A stretch of DNA of 48,541 nucleotides from Lachnospiraceae bacterium UBA3850 (GTDB lineage: Bacteria > Bacillota > Clostridia > Lachnospirales > Lachnospiraceae). The DNA lies in NCBI GenBank assembly GCA_002392655.1, contig DGHK01000043.1, forward strand, positions 1 to 48,541, written 5' to 3'. Shown here piece after piece: positions 32,886-41,774 of this stretch. The notes beneath the pieces were generated by a model. The model was not told the DNA's origin. It saw only the letters and a list, made by a program, of their open reading frames with translations, and made no database searches. The position numbers were made by a program, and so were the translations under genes. Numbering within the stretch: the first letter of the stretch is position 1; each line of letters starts with the position of its first letter.

Positions 32886-34274
32886 TCATGAAAGCAGCTC
32901 ATCGCCCACAGTATCTATGTTTCCGGCACCCATAGTTATTAACATGTCATTGTTATTTGAATTATTTTTAAAATAATTTTTTATGTTACCAAAGTCTCCC
33001 AGATAGACTGCATCGCACCCGAGTTTTTTGAGTTCGTTTTCGAGATCTTTGGATGAAACGGTTCCGTCATCCTTCTCCCTTGCTGCGTAAATATCAGCAA
33101 GAAGAACATGGTCTGCGACTGAAAGAACTCTGGCAAAATCAGCAAGATGCGCCTTGGTTCTTGTATATGTATGTGGCTGGAATGCAACCCATAATGCGTT
33201 TTTCGCAACGGATCTTGCTACAGCAAGTGTTGCAGCTATCTCAGTAGGATGATGAGCATAATCATCAATAATTACGGCTCCGTTTTCAGTGGTTCCTTTA
33301 TATTGGAAACGTCTGTCTGCACTGTGACAGAGTCTGAGACCTTCCTTTATATCATCAAGACTTATTCCAATTGAAAGTGATGCGGCGATAGCTGAAAGTG
33401 AATTGATGGCATTATGCTCGCCGGTAACAGAGAGCTGTACCTCGCCCTTATTCTCACCGTCTATATAAAGTGTATAGGTAGCATTACCGAATTCATTAAG
33501 ATGTATATCCTTTGCAACAAAGTTGTTATCATCGCCTTTTCCGAAGGTGACGATATGTATGTCTCTATCCTTGACTGCGTCAACAATCTGGTTCTTATAT
33601 TTCATATCCCCATTAACGATAAGAGTCCCGCCGTCCAGAGTCTTAGTTGCAAATGTAGCAAAGGATGCTGCGATATTATCTATATTCTTGAAGAAATCCA
33701 GATGGTCATTATCCACATTCAGGATGATACTTACGAAGGACCTGAATTCGTGATAGCTGTTCGTATATTCGCAGGCCTCTGTTACAAAATAATCGGAAGA
33801 GCCTACGCGTATGTTTCCGTCAATCAGGTTCAGGTGACCGCCAATGGAAATAGTCGGATCGGTTTTTGCCTGCATCATAATATATGCCATCATAGATGTA
33901 GTTGTGGTCTTACCATGTGTTCCTGCAACAGATACACTATACTTATAGTTTGTCATGAGCTGTCCGAGGAACTGTGCTCTTGTCAGCATAGGTATCTCTC
34001 TTTTTACTGCCTCGGCATATTCTTCGTTATCAGGATGAATAGCTGCGGTATAAACCACGAAGTCTATATCATCGGTTATATTGGAAGCAACCTGTCCGAT
34101 ATATACTTTTATTCCGGCTTCCTGAAGTACCCTGGTGGTGTCAGATTCTTTCATGTCCGAACCGGATACGGTAAAGCCTTCCTTTCTGAGTATTTCCGCA
34201 AGACCACTCATGCTCACTCCGCCAATTCCGATGAAATGTGCGTGAGACGGTTTATTAAAATCTACCTTATACAT
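32886..34274 (-). CDS. murC: UDP-N-acetylmuramate--L-alanine ligase
   Basis: MurC adds the first residue, L-alanine, to UDP-MurNAc in peptidoglycan synthesis, in the cytoplasm. The 462 residues show the family plan: N-terminal Rossmann domain (HFIGIGGVSMSGLAEIL), central ATPase with GTHGKTTTT, the NVDNDHLDFF segment, and a C-terminal domain with DDYAHHPTEI. An AAGGAAAG site precedes the ATG. It appears monocistronic, with a terminator downstream, and is divergent from ilvE. Confidence 0.96.
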   Translation of the reverse strand: MYKVDFNKPSHAHFIGIGGVSMSGLAEILRKEGFTVSGSDMKESDTTRVLQEAGIKVYIGQVASNITDDIDFVVYTAAIHPDNEEYAEAVKREIPMLTRAQFLGQLMTNYKYSVSVAGTHGKTTTTSMMAYIMMQAKTDPTISIGGHLNLIDGNIRVGSSDYFVTEACEYTNSYHEFRSFVSIILNVDNDHLDFFKNIDNIAASFATFATKTLDGGTLIVNGDMKYKNQIVDAVKDRDIHIVTFGKGDDNNFVAKDIHLNEFGNATYTLYIDGENKGEVQLSVTGEHNAINSLSAIAASLSIGISLDDIKEGLRLCHSADRRFQYKGTTENGAVIIDDYAHHPTEIAATLAVARSVAKNALWVAFQPHTYTRTKAHLADFARVLSVADHVLLADIYAAREKDDGTVSSKDLENELKKLGCDAVYLGDFGNIKNYFKNNSNNNDMLITMGAGNIDTVGDELLS

Positions 34275-34459
34275 TATGCTTTCCTTCTTTTTTGAATTAT
34301 TTTACATTTCCTAAAAGCAAAAATGCTTCCATGAAACTACGTCATACATTCTATCACACATTAAATAGGTATTAAACATTATTTTGTGAAATGAAGATAG
34401 GTGTTTTTAATTATCTGAGGGATATAGACTTTAAAATATTAAAAATATTTTGAAAATTC

Positions 34460-34487
34460 TTGACATTCTAAACCAGAGGGGTACAAT
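34460..34487 (+). promoter_or_regulatory. Promoter of ilvE
   Basis: TTGACA (-35, 34460-34465), 16-base spacer, TACAAT (-10, 34482-34487). No T-box leader or long hairpin lies between it and the start at 34541. Confidence 0.75.
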
Positions 34488-34540
34488 TAAGGAAGTTATT
34501 TCAGTATGGAAATCATTTGAAAACAAAGGAGATTATTGTT

Positions 34541-35566
34541 ATGGCAAAGAAGGATATCGATTGGGGAGGCATCGGATTTGGTTATATGGAGACTGATGCC
34601 AGCTATGTTTCAAACTTTAAGGATGGAAAGTGGGATGATGGAATAATCACTCCTGATCATACTATTACTATGAGTGAGTGTGCATGTGTACTTCATTATT
34701 CACAGTCATGTTTTGAGGGACTTAAGGCTTACGAGACAGAGGATGGACATATCGTTACATTTCGTCCTGACTTAAACGCTCAGAGAATGATGGACACCTG
34801 TGAGAGACTTGAGATGGCTGTTTTCCCTAAGGAGAGATTTCTTGATGCAGTTGATAAGGTTGTTCTTGCAAATGAGGACTGGGTTCCTCCTTTCGGAAGC
34901 GGAGCAACTCTTTATATAAGACCTTTAATGTTTGGTTCAAATGAGGTTATCGGTGTTAAGCCGGCTGATGAGTATCAGTTCAGAATTCTTGTTACACCTG
35001 TTGGTCCTTACTTCAAGGGCGGTGCTAAGGCTATCACAATCAGAATCAGTGATTTCGACAGAGCAGCTCCTCGCGGAACAGGACATATCAAGGCAGGACT
35101 TAACTATGCTATGTCACTTCATGCAATAGTTGATGCACATAAGAAGGGCTTTGATGAGAACCTTTACCTCGACCCTGCAAGCAGAACTAAGATCGAGGAG
35201 ACAGGTGGTGCAAATGTTATCTTTATTAAAGACAACAAGTTCATTACACCTAAGTCAAACAGTATACTTCCATCAGTAACAAGAAGATCACTTGAGGTTG
35301 TTGCTAAGGATTACCTTGGAATGGAAGTTGAGGAGAGAGAAGTATTCCTTGATGAAGTATCTTCATTCGAAGAGTGTGGACTCTGCGGAACAGCAGCTGT
35401 TATCTCACCTGTTAGAGCTATAAACGATCACGGAAACGAGATCGTATTCCCAGGCAGTGCAAACGGCGAGGTTGGTCCAAAGATCAAGAAACTCTACGAT
35501 ACACTTACAGGAATTCAGATGTGCAAGATCGAAGCACCTGAAGGATGGGTACACGTAATCAAATAA
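34541..35566 (+). CDS. ilvE: Branched-chain amino acid aminotransferase
   Basis: This PLP enzyme carries out the last step of leucine, isoleucine and valine synthesis, and the first of their breakdown. The 341 residues carry the class IV fold with the Lys of GHIKAGLNYA (about residue 190, PLP Schiff base), YFKGGAKAITIRISDFDRAAPRG, and the ETGGANVIFI and CGTAAVISPV loops. I chose the ATG at 34541 because AAAGGAG lies ten bases before it; an upstream in-frame ATG would add eight residues without a site. It is a single-gene unit with its own promoter and terminator. Confidence 0.95.
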   Translation: MAKKDIDWGGIGFGYMETDASYVSNFKDGKWDDGIITPDHTITMSECACVLHYSQSCFEGLKAYETEDGHIVTFRPDLNAQRMMDTCERLEMAVFPKERFLDAVDKVVLANEDWVPPFGSGATLYIRPLMFGSNEVIGVKPADEYQFRILVTPVGPYFKGGAKAITIRISDFDRAAPRGTGHIKAGLNYAMSLHAIVDAHKKGFDENLYLDPASRTKIEETGGANVIFIKDNKFITPKSNSILPSVTRRSLEVVAKDYLGMEVEEREVFLDEVSSFEECGLCGTAAVISPVRAINDHGNEIVFPGSANGEVGPKIKKLYDTLTGIQMCKIEAPEGWVHVIK

Positions 35567-35578
35567 ATGAATGAATTT

Positions 35579-35607
35579 AGAGTGTCGAGTTTTCGGCACT
35601 CTTTTTT
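35579..35607 (+). terminator. Terminator of ilvE
   Basis: A 10-bp stem (35579-35588 with 35593-35602, one T-G wobble), loop GTTT, then a run of six T. Confidence 0.9.
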
Positions 35608-35654
35608 ATTTTATATGAGAGGCGTGATTTAACTCACAAAACAATTATGATTTC

Positions 35655-35683
35655 TTGACAAAATACTCTCTTGCACGTATTAT
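35655..35683 (+). promoter_or_regulatory. Promoter of the lipoprotein-Wzm-Wzt operon
   Basis: A consensus TTGACA (-35, 35655-35660), 17-base spacer, TATTAT (-10, 35678-35683), 30 bases before the ATG at 35714. Confidence 0.8.
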
Positions 35684-35713
35684 TTAAATAATTATGATAT
35701 AAAGGATATTGGT

Positions 35714-36226
35714 ATGAAAAACGCATTTTCTCCAAAAGTTTTTTTCAGGTATATAGCACTTATGATGGTGACAGTTTTTATGCTGTCATCTCTTACTGCA
35801 TGCTCAAATGAGCAGGAGGTTAAGTCGGAGGGGATGACAATAACTCTTAATAAGAGTTATAAAGAGTCTACGCTTGCCAATGCCACCTGGTATTATACGA
35901 GTCCGGATGGACTTGCAATGGGCATAAAGTCTCTTAAAAATGATGTGGAAAAAAGCGGACTTGAGGTTAATTCTCCACTTGATTATGCTGAAGCCTATAT
36001 AAGGGCGAACAACATACCCGGAAAACCGAAGATCAAGGGTAAGGGAAAATATATATATTTTGAACATACCAGAAAAGTTTCCGGTACAGAATATAAGTAC
36101 CTCACATGCATATATGATCAGTATGATTCATACTGGGTAGTAACATTTGCGTGCTACAAAGCTTTATATAATGACTATAAAATGGACTTTTTTGAGTCTG
36201 CTGATTCGGTGGTGTTCGATGAGTGA
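35714..36226 (+). CDS. Small lipoprotein preceding a polysaccharide exporter
   Basis: The 170-residue protein has a signal with lipobox LTACSN (Cys30) and a compact alpha/beta domain with Tyr- and Lys-rich strands (SYKESTLANATWYYTSPDG, KGKGKYIYFEHTRKVSG). I do not recognise the family; it somewhat resembles small domains that follow a TM or signal in Lachnospiraceae lipoproteins. It is translationally coupled to the following permease (the ATG at 36219 lies inside its last codons), so it probably works with the exporter or on its substrate at the outer membrane face. Confidence 0.75.
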   Translation: MKNAFSPKVFFRYIALMMVTVFMLSSLTACSNEQEVKSEGMTITLNKSYKESTLANATWYYTSPDGLAMGIKSLKNDVEKSGLEVNSPLDYAEAYIRANNIPGKPKIKGKGKYIYFEHTRKVSGTEYKYLTCIYDQYDSYWVVTFACYKALYNDYKMDFFESADSVVFDE

Positions 36227-36998
36227 TAAATCTAATGAACGTTTTCTTCAGAATCGTTTTATCTTATCAGAACTTGTAAAAAAAGGAATACGTCTGAAAT
36301 ACAGAAGGTCCTATCTCGGAATACTCTGGTCGCTTTTGGAACCGCTTCTTACGATGATTGTTCTGACTATAGTATTCGGAACCCTTATGGGTGAGCACGA
36401 TAAGGCCTTTCCTGTTTATATACTTTCGGGAAGACTTCTCTATGGCTTCTATGCTCAGTCTACAACGGCGGCACTTAAGTCTATCAGGGCTAATAGCTCG
36501 ATAATTAAAAAGGTATATGTGCCGAAGATTCTGTATCCATTATCATCTATTTTATTTAATTATATTATTTTTCTGATATCACTGGTGGTACTCGCACTGG
36601 TTTCTGTTGTGCTGGGAGTTTATCCTACATTTTATCTGGTGCAGATATTTATACCGCTTATTGTGTTGCTTATGCTTTCACTTGGGTGTGGGCTTATACT
36701 TTCGACCATTGGTGTATTCTTCAGAGATATGGAATATCTGTGGACTGTTGCGCTGATGCTGATCATGTACACCTGTGCGATATTCTACAAACCGGGTAAG
36801 CTGCTGGGAAGCAAGTGGTCATTTGTTCTGAGAGGAAACCCACTTTACTGTGTTATAGATAATTTCAGAAGTGCAATCTTCGGAGAAGCTATGAATATGA
36901 ATTATCTCTTATATGCAACGGTATTCAGTGTGCTCTCAATCCTGATAGGCTACCTGGCATTTAAGAGAAAAGAAGATAAATTTATTTTGGAGATATAG
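36219..36998 (+). CDS. Wzm/TagG-type ABC-2 polysaccharide export permease
   Basis: The 259-residue membrane protein has about six transmembrane segments. The cytoplasmic N-terminus SELVKKGIRLKYRRSYLGILWSLLEPLL is the hallmark of the polysaccharide/teichoic acid ABC-2 permease family, and the late GNPLYCVIDNFR is typical. I set the start at ATG 36219, which overlaps the lipoprotein's stop; the longer frame from 36147 lacks a ribosome-binding site and lies inside that gene. It exports a lipid-linked glycan made elsewhere. Confidence 0.93.
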   Translation: MSDKSNERFLQNRFILSELVKKGIRLKYRRSYLGILWSLLEPLLTMIVLTIVFGTLMGEHDKAFPVYILSGRLLYGFYAQSTTAALKSIRANSSIIKKVYVPKILYPLSSILFNYIIFLISLVVLALVSVVLGVYPTFYLVQIFIPLIVLLMLSLGCGLILSTIGVFFRDMEYLWTVALMLIMYTCAIFYKPGKLLGSKWSFVLRGNPLYCVIDNFRSAIFGEAMNMNYLLYATVFSVLSILIGYLAFKRKEDKFILEI

Positions 36999-37008
36999 TG
37001 AGGAACCT

Positions 37009-37749
37009 ATGGCGGAAACGGTTTTAAGGGTTGAAAATGTAAGCATGAAGTTCAACCTTAGTAAAGAAAAACATGATTCGTTAAAGGAATACTTTATTGC
37101 CATGCTCAGAAGACAGTTACAGTACAACGAGTTCTGGGCTCTTAGTGATGTTTCTTTTGAGCTTGAAAGAGGCGACAGACTCGGGATATTAGGATTTAAC
37201 GGTGCCGGAAAGTCAACGCTCCTAAAAGTGATTGCAGGAGTATTTAAGCCTACTATCGGTACTGTTGAAAGAGATGGCGTGCTTGCACCTCTTATTGAGC
37301 TGGGTGCAGGCTTTGACCCGCAGTATACAGGAATGGAGAACATCTATCTGTATGGAGCATGTCTGGGATACAGTCATAAGTTTATAGATGAGAAGCTGGA
37401 CCAGATTATAGATTTTTCAGAGCTTAAGGATTTTATCGATGTTCCTCTTAAGAATTATTCTTCGGGAATGAAGGCCAGACTCGGATTTGCAATTGCTACT
37501 ATAGTTGAGCCTGATATGCTGATCCTGGATGAGGTGCTTTCAGTTGGAGATGCGAAGTTCAAAAAGAAGAGCGAGAATAAGCTCATGTCACTTCTAGATA
37601 AGAACGTGACTGTACTTTTTGTTTCTCACAACACAGAACAGGTCAGAAAACTCTGTAACAAAGCTATCATTCTTGAAAAGGGTAAAATGATAGCCAGTGG
37701 CGGTGTTAAAGAGGTTACAGAGAAGTATGAAGCACTTGTCGGAAAATAA
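37009..37749 (+). CDS. Wzt/TagH-type ABC ATPase for polysaccharide export
   Basis: The 246-residue ATPase has Walker A GFNGAGKST, signature YSSGMKARLG (typical of TagH/Wzt), Walker B MLILDEVLS and H-loop VSHN. There is no C-terminal glycan-recognition domain, unlike E. coli O9a Wzt, and no TagH-style extension. It pairs with the permease ten bases upstream. No glycosyltransferase genes are adjacent, so the glycan synthesis genes are elsewhere. Confidence 0.93.
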   Translation: MAETVLRVENVSMKFNLSKEKHDSLKEYFIAMLRRQLQYNEFWALSDVSFELERGDRLGILGFNGAGKSTLLKVIAGVFKPTIGTVERDGVLAPLIELGAGFDPQYTGMENIYLYGACLGYSHKFIDEKLDQIIDFSELKDFIDVPLKNYSSGMKARLGFAIATIVEPDMLILDEVLSVGDAKFKKKSENKLMSLLDKNVTVLFVSHNTEQVRKLCNKAIILEKGKMIASGGVKEVTEKYEALVGK

Positions 37750-37808
37750 TAATAATGTTATTATGTCGTATAGATGTTTTTAAAAGTCAATAAAGGATGG
37801 GGATAGAT

Positions 37809-38714
37809 ATGGCTTTTTTTGAATTATTGAAGGTAATACTGATCGGCGTGGTTGAGGGAGTGACGGAGTGGCTTCCTATTAGCAGTACCGGACATATGCT
37901 TCTTTTGGACCAGGTTATAAAGCTTAAATCCAGTCCTGAATTCAAAGAGATGTTTTTTGTTGTGATTCAGCTGGGTGCAATCCTGGCGGTTATTTATATT
38001 TACTGGGATAAGCTGTGGCCTTTCAGAATAGTAAAACCTGAAAGAGAGGGGCAGCGAAACAGGAAGAATAAAAAAAGTGCTAAGTGGAAGAATGAATATC
38101 GATTCGGCAGCATCGGAGTTAGTCGTGTTATCATAAATCTCTGGACCAAGGTTATCGTGGCAACACTTCCGGCTGCAGTGCTCGGACTTCTTCTGGATGA
38201 CTGGATGGATAAGTATGCACATACAGCAGGAGTTATAGCTATAGCTCTTATAGTATATGGTGCACTTTTCATTCTTGTTGAGGATAGAAATGCCAAAAGA
38301 ACACCTAGGATAACAAAACTTGGACAGATTACATATCTTGATGCTATCAAGCTCGGATTATTCCAGACACTTGCAATCGTACCCGGAACATCCAGATCCG
38401 GAGCGACTATAGTAGGTGGTCTGACGATGGGATTTTCCAGAAGAGTAGTAGCTGAGTTCTCATTCTTTATGGGAATTCCTATTATGTTCGGATGGAGTGT
38501 GATCAAGCTTATAAAATTTGGCTTCCATTATTCAGTTCTTGAATTCTTTGAACTGATATTCGGAATGGTAGTTGCATTTGTTGTATCTGTAATAGTTATT
38601 AATTTCCTGATGGGATATATCAAGAAGAACAACTTCAAGATATTCGGATACTACAGAATTGCTCTCGGTCTTGTGGTAATTATTATATTTGCCATAAAGG
38701 GTCTTATGAGCTAA
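37809..38714 (+). CDS. uppP: Undecaprenyl-diphosphatase
   Basis: UppP recycles the lipid carrier for peptidoglycan and wall polymers by removing a phosphate from C55-PP at the outer membrane face. The 301-residue membrane protein has the two conserved motifs: EGVTEWLPISSTGH (Glu-rich motif) and the PGTSRSGATI motif near residue 195. A basic, cytoplasmic-type insert (about residues 75-105, rich in Lys and Arg) separates segments 2 and 3, longer than in E. coli. I chose ATG 37809 over 37797 because the AAAGG is too close to the latter. Confidence 0.94.
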   Translation: MAFFELLKVILIGVVEGVTEWLPISSTGHMLLLDQVIKLKSSPEFKEMFFVVIQLGAILAVIYIYWDKLWPFRIVKPEREGQRNRKNKKSAKWKNEYRFGSIGVSRVIINLWTKVIVATLPAAVLGLLLDDWMDKYAHTAGVIAIALIVYGALFILVEDRNAKRTPRITKLGQITYLDAIKLGLFQTLAIVPGTSRSGATIVGGLTMGFSRRVVAEFSFFMGIPIMFGWSVIKLIKFGFHYSVLEFFELIFGMVVAFVVSVIVINFLMGYIKKNNFKIFGYYRIALGLVVIIIFAIKGLMS

Positions 38715-38739
38715 TATGCATATTATGACAGGATGGAAT

Positions 38740-39507
38740 ATGGTGATCAGATTAGACAAATATTTAGCTGATTCAGGTTACGGGACAAGGAGCGAAGTTC
38801 GCTCCTTTCTTCGTATAGGAAGGGTCAGTGTAAATGGAGTAGCTGAAAAAAACGGTGCGAGAAAGGTTGATCCGGAACAGGATAGAGTCATGGTGGATCA
38901 AGAGATAGTAAGTCACGTCAGTTTCGAGTACTACATGCTCCATAAACCTTCAGGTATCATAAGTGCATCGAAAGATAAGACCGAGAAAACCGTGGTGGAT
39001 CTGATAAAGTCAAAGAAGAGAAGAGACCTCTTTCCGGTTGGCCGTCTGGACAGGGATACTGAGGGGCTTCTGATCATTACAAACGATGGTGATATGGCAC
39101 ACAAGCTTTTGTCACCTAAAAAGCACGTAGAGAAAACATATGCAGCAATTGTTTCGGGAGTGTTTCCCGAAAATGCAGTTGAAGAATTTGAGCACGGGAT
39201 AGATATCGGGGATGACAAGCTGACGAAGCCTGCGAAGTTCTCATTTTCTGTATCGACATGGGATATATATCTGAAGGAGATGTATGATTCTCTGTCGGAA
39301 GAAAGAGAAGACCTGACCGTTTGTGAGGTTCGAATAACCGAAGGAAGATTTCATGAGATAAAAAGGATGTTTGAGGCACTTGGATTAAAAGTCGAATATC
39401 TGAAACGGTACAGTATGGGGAGCATAAAACTTGATGCGAAACTGTCTCCGGGGGAATACAGGGAGTTAACTGAAGAGGAGATAGAGCTTCTTGCATCTTC
39501 TATATAA
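38740..39507 (+). CDS. RsuA/RluB-family rRNA pseudouridine synthase
   Basis: The 255-residue enzyme has an N-terminal S4 RNA-binding domain (RLDKYLADSGYGTRSEVRSFLR) and a pseudouridine synthase domain with the catalytic motif GRLDRDTEGLL, in which the Asp attacks the uracil. EITEGRFHEIKRMFEALG closes the fold. It probably modifies one uridine in rRNA, and RsuA-type (16S) is the most likely specificity. The start at ATG 38740 has AGGATGG upstream; an earlier in-frame ATG at 38716 has none. Confidence 0.92.
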   Translation: MVIRLDKYLADSGYGTRSEVRSFLRIGRVSVNGVAEKNGARKVDPEQDRVMVDQEIVSHVSFEYYMLHKPSGIISASKDKTEKTVVDLIKSKKRRDLFPVGRLDRDTEGLLIITNDGDMAHKLLSPKKHVEKTYAAIVSGVFPENAVEEFEHGIDIGDDKLTKPAKFSFSVSTWDIYLKEMYDSLSEEREDLTVCEVRITEGRFHEIKRMFEALGLKVEYLKRYSMGSIKLDAKLSPGEYRELTEEEIELLASSI

Positions 39508-39524
39508 ATAAAGTGAGGAAATAT

Positions 39525-41207
39525 ATGAAGAGTAATAAAAGCGTAATCAGTTCAGTTATAAATAATGGAAGAAAAGCCAAGAGGAATCTTGATCTATATT
39601 CAAGAGATGCAATCAGGGTGTCTGAGCAGTCGCTGCTATCTATTATTTCTGATAATAAAGATACCGAGTTCGGAAGAAAGCATGGATTTGCTTCTATAAA
39701 AAGCATCGAAGATTATAAGGCCAATGTTCCTATTTCAAACTATGATGATTACGAACCGGCAATAAGGAGAATAATGGAGAGAGGGGAGGAAGGAATTCTC
39801 TCGGCTTATCCGTTATCATATTTTGCCAGAACATCGGGAAGCATGGGGGTGCCTAAGTATATCCCTGTTTCAACGAAAGATGTAGCAAGATATACCAGGT
39901 ATTCTACAGAACTGCTTTTGGCAGTTGCTGATGAGTATTACCGTAATACTACTGAGAAGGGACTCAAATGTGGCTATGGCATCAATCTCATAGATCTGTC
40001 CATAGATGAAACTGAGAGAGGTATCCCTACCGGCCCTATATCTGCAACACTTCTGGGGAATGTTAAGGACGTTTCGGATAATGTGTTTACTGTGCCGTGG
40101 GAGCTTATGCGACATGAGGAGCATCAGGATAACAAGTATATAATGGCGCGTTTTTCACTTGAAAAGCGTGATGTTACATTTATCTCAAGTACATTTATCA
40201 CAGCTGTTGTAGACTTTATAGATTATATAAGAGACAATTGGGAGATGCTTTGTATGGATATCTATCATGGCAGGATAGATAAGAGCATAAAAATATCCGA
40301 AGAAAACCGTGAGAAGCTTGAGAGAATTATAAAGCCGAATCCAAAGAGGGCGAAGGAAATCTCAAAGGAGATGAAGAAGGGAAGTTTCGAGATAGTGCCT
40401 CGTCTCTGGCCTGATATACAGTTTATAGCCGGAGTGGGAACGGGAAGCTTTATGACCTATTTCAAGAAGATGTATATGTATGCCGGAAAGAAGGTTCCGT
40501 TTAACAATCTGGTATATGCTGCTTCGGAAGGGGCTTTTGCTGCTGCCAGAAGGATGGGAGACAGTTCATATGTGCTTATTCCCGAAGGTGGCTTCTATGA
40601 GTTTATTCCGGTGGAAAGTAAGGATGATACTACTCTTACTATAGATCAGGTAGAGCAGGGGATGGATTATCAGGTGGTGATAACAAATCTCTCAGGACTT
40701 TACAGGTACAAGATCGGAGATGTGATCAGAGTTACCGGCTTCTATAATGAAGCACCTATGGTCAAATTTATGAATCGGGCAAATCGAGGTCTGTCTCTTG
40801 CAGGAGAAAACATAAGCGTGGATGATATCAGATGGTGTATCGAGCATTTTATGAGAGATACCGGACTTATGGTTATAGACTTCAGTCTCTACGCAAATAC
40901 AAATGAAAAACCTGTTTGTTACGATATATATATGGAGTTTGATGAGAAGCTTTCGGAAAAGGATATAAAGGATTGTCGTGAGATTCTGGAGTCAAGGATG
41001 ATGCAGTCCAATCTGGTATATGGAAATAAACTTCGTCTTGGACAGATCGGTCCGCTCAGGCTGATTCCGCTTCAGAGTCAGACGTATCAGCTATATAGAG
41101 ATATGCAGATAATGCAGGGGGCTTCGCCTAACCAGCTGAAGCCGGTAAATATTCTGGATACCCCTATGAAGCATAAGTTCTTTGATGCACTTCGTGATGA
41201 TATATGA
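39525..41207 (+). CDS. GH3-family acyl-adenylate-forming protein
   Basis: The 560-residue protein has the features of the GH3 auxin-responsive family of the ANL superfamily: an ATP/P-loop-like ARTSGSMGVPKYIP near residue 105, AASEGAFAA near 340, and the C-terminal hinge region GLYRYKIGDVIRVTGF plus GLSLAGEN. Plant members join acyl acids (jasmonate, indole-3-acetate) to amino acids; bacterial members are little studied. It is cytoplasmic, with no signal. It follows the pseudouridine synthase by 17 bases. Start chosen at ATG 39525 since GTGAGGAA precedes it, although GTG 39513 is an in-frame alternative. Confidence 0.87.
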   Translation: MKSNKSVISSVINNGRKAKRNLDLYSRDAIRVSEQSLLSIISDNKDTEFGRKHGFASIKSIEDYKANVPISNYDDYEPAIRRIMERGEEGILSAYPLSYFARTSGSMGVPKYIPVSTKDVARYTRYSTELLLAVADEYYRNTTEKGLKCGYGINLIDLSIDETERGIPTGPISATLLGNVKDVSDNVFTVPWELMRHEEHQDNKYIMARFSLEKRDVTFISSTFITAVVDFIDYIRDNWEMLCMDIYHGRIDKSIKISEENREKLERIIKPNPKRAKEISKEMKKGSFEIVPRLWPDIQFIAGVGTGSFMTYFKKMYMYAGKKVPFNNLVYAASEGAFAAARRMGDSSYVLIPEGGFYEFIPVESKDDTTLTIDQVEQGMDYQVVITNLSGLYRYKIGDVIRVTGFYNEAPMVKFMNRANRGLSLAGENISVDDIRWCIEHFMRDTGLMVIDFSLYANTNEKPVCYDIYMEFDEKLSEKDIKDCREILESRMMQSNLVYGNKLRLGQIGPLRLIPLQSQTYQLYRDMQIMQGASPNQLKPVNILDTPMKHKFFDALRDDI

Positions 41208-41224
41208 TCATCATAAAAAAACAC

Positions 41225-41254
41225 TTGACGAGGGCTGAAAAACTATGGTATTCT
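41225..41254 (+). promoter_or_regulatory. Promoter and leader of the rpmG-secE-nusG-rplK-rplA operon
   Basis: TTGACG (-35, 41225-41230), 18-base spacer, TATTCT (-10, 41249-41254), then a leader of about 125 bases with a small hairpin (41344-41350 with 41356-41362) before GGAGG and the rpmG start. I see no defined riboswitch. Confidence 0.6.
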
Positions 41255-41384
41255 AACCATTGCGTTTCTGTACGCACTTCTTTTGGTGTGCAAAAACAGT
41301 AATCCCAACTGACACCGAAGGTTTACCCTATTTACGTATAGAAACTATAACATTTTTATAGTAAGTATATGGAGGTGGCGACTA

Positions 41385-41534
41385 ATGCGCGTTAAGATAA
41401 CACTTGCATGTCAGGAATGCAAACAGCGTAACTACAATATGACAAAGGAAAAGAAGCTTCACCCAGACAGGATGGAGACAAAGAAGTATTGTAGATTCTG
41501 CAAGAAGCACACAATGCACAAGGAAACCAAATAA
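41385..41534 (+). CDS. rpmG: 50S ribosomal protein L33
   Basis: This 49-residue protein is small, basic and Cys-containing: two CxxC pairs (CQEC near residue 9, CRFC near 36) that should bind zinc, and ends HKETK. It starts MRVKITLAC, the standard L33 opening (the four-Cys, zinc-containing form). GGAGG lies ten bases upstream. It heads the secE-nusG ribosomal operon, the usual place for rpmG in Firmicutes. Confidence 0.96.
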   Translation: MRVKITLACQECKQRNYNMTKEKKLHPDRMETKKYCRFCKKHTMHKETK

Positions 41535-41559
41535 TTTCATTTAGTCAGAGGAGAAAGAT

Positions 41560-41763
41560 ATGTCAGATAAGAAAGAGACATCACCTGCTCTCAAAAGAAG
41601 CTGGTTTCAGGGACTGAAACAGGAATTTAAGAAGATAACATGGCCCGGAAAAAAGCAGCTGGCAAGAGAGACAACTGTTGTTCTTGTTGTAGCCATAATT
41701 GTAGGCTCAGTGATCACTGTTGTTGATTGGCTTCTTGGGCTCGGACTCGACTTCTTATGGTAG
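41560..41763 (+). CDS. secE: SecE preprotein translocase subunit
   Basis: The 67-residue SecE is of the short Gram-positive type: a cytoplasmic amphipathic helix with the family motif FKKITWPGKK, then a single transmembrane segment (about 40-62). It is an essential partner of SecY in protein export. The gene lies 25 bases after rpmG and 11 before nusG. Confidence 0.96.
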   Translation: MSDKKETSPALKRSWFQGLKQEFKKITWPGKKQLARETTVVLVVAIIVGSVITVVDWLLGLGLDFLW

Positions 41764-41774
41764 GTGGTGATACT

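Noticed and set aside
33414..34295. 293-codon plus-strand open frame opposite murC
   Set aside because: It is a shadow of the certain murC gene with an atypical Cys/His/Tyr-rich composition and no ribosome-binding site.
34275..34540. T-box or other leucine-responsive leader before ilvE
   Set aside because: No T-box sequence or terminator/antiterminator pair lies between the promoter and the start.
41255..41384. tRNA gene in the rpmG leader
   Set aside because: tRNA genes are common near secE in clostridia, but no cloverleaf or TTCGA-type arm is seen here.
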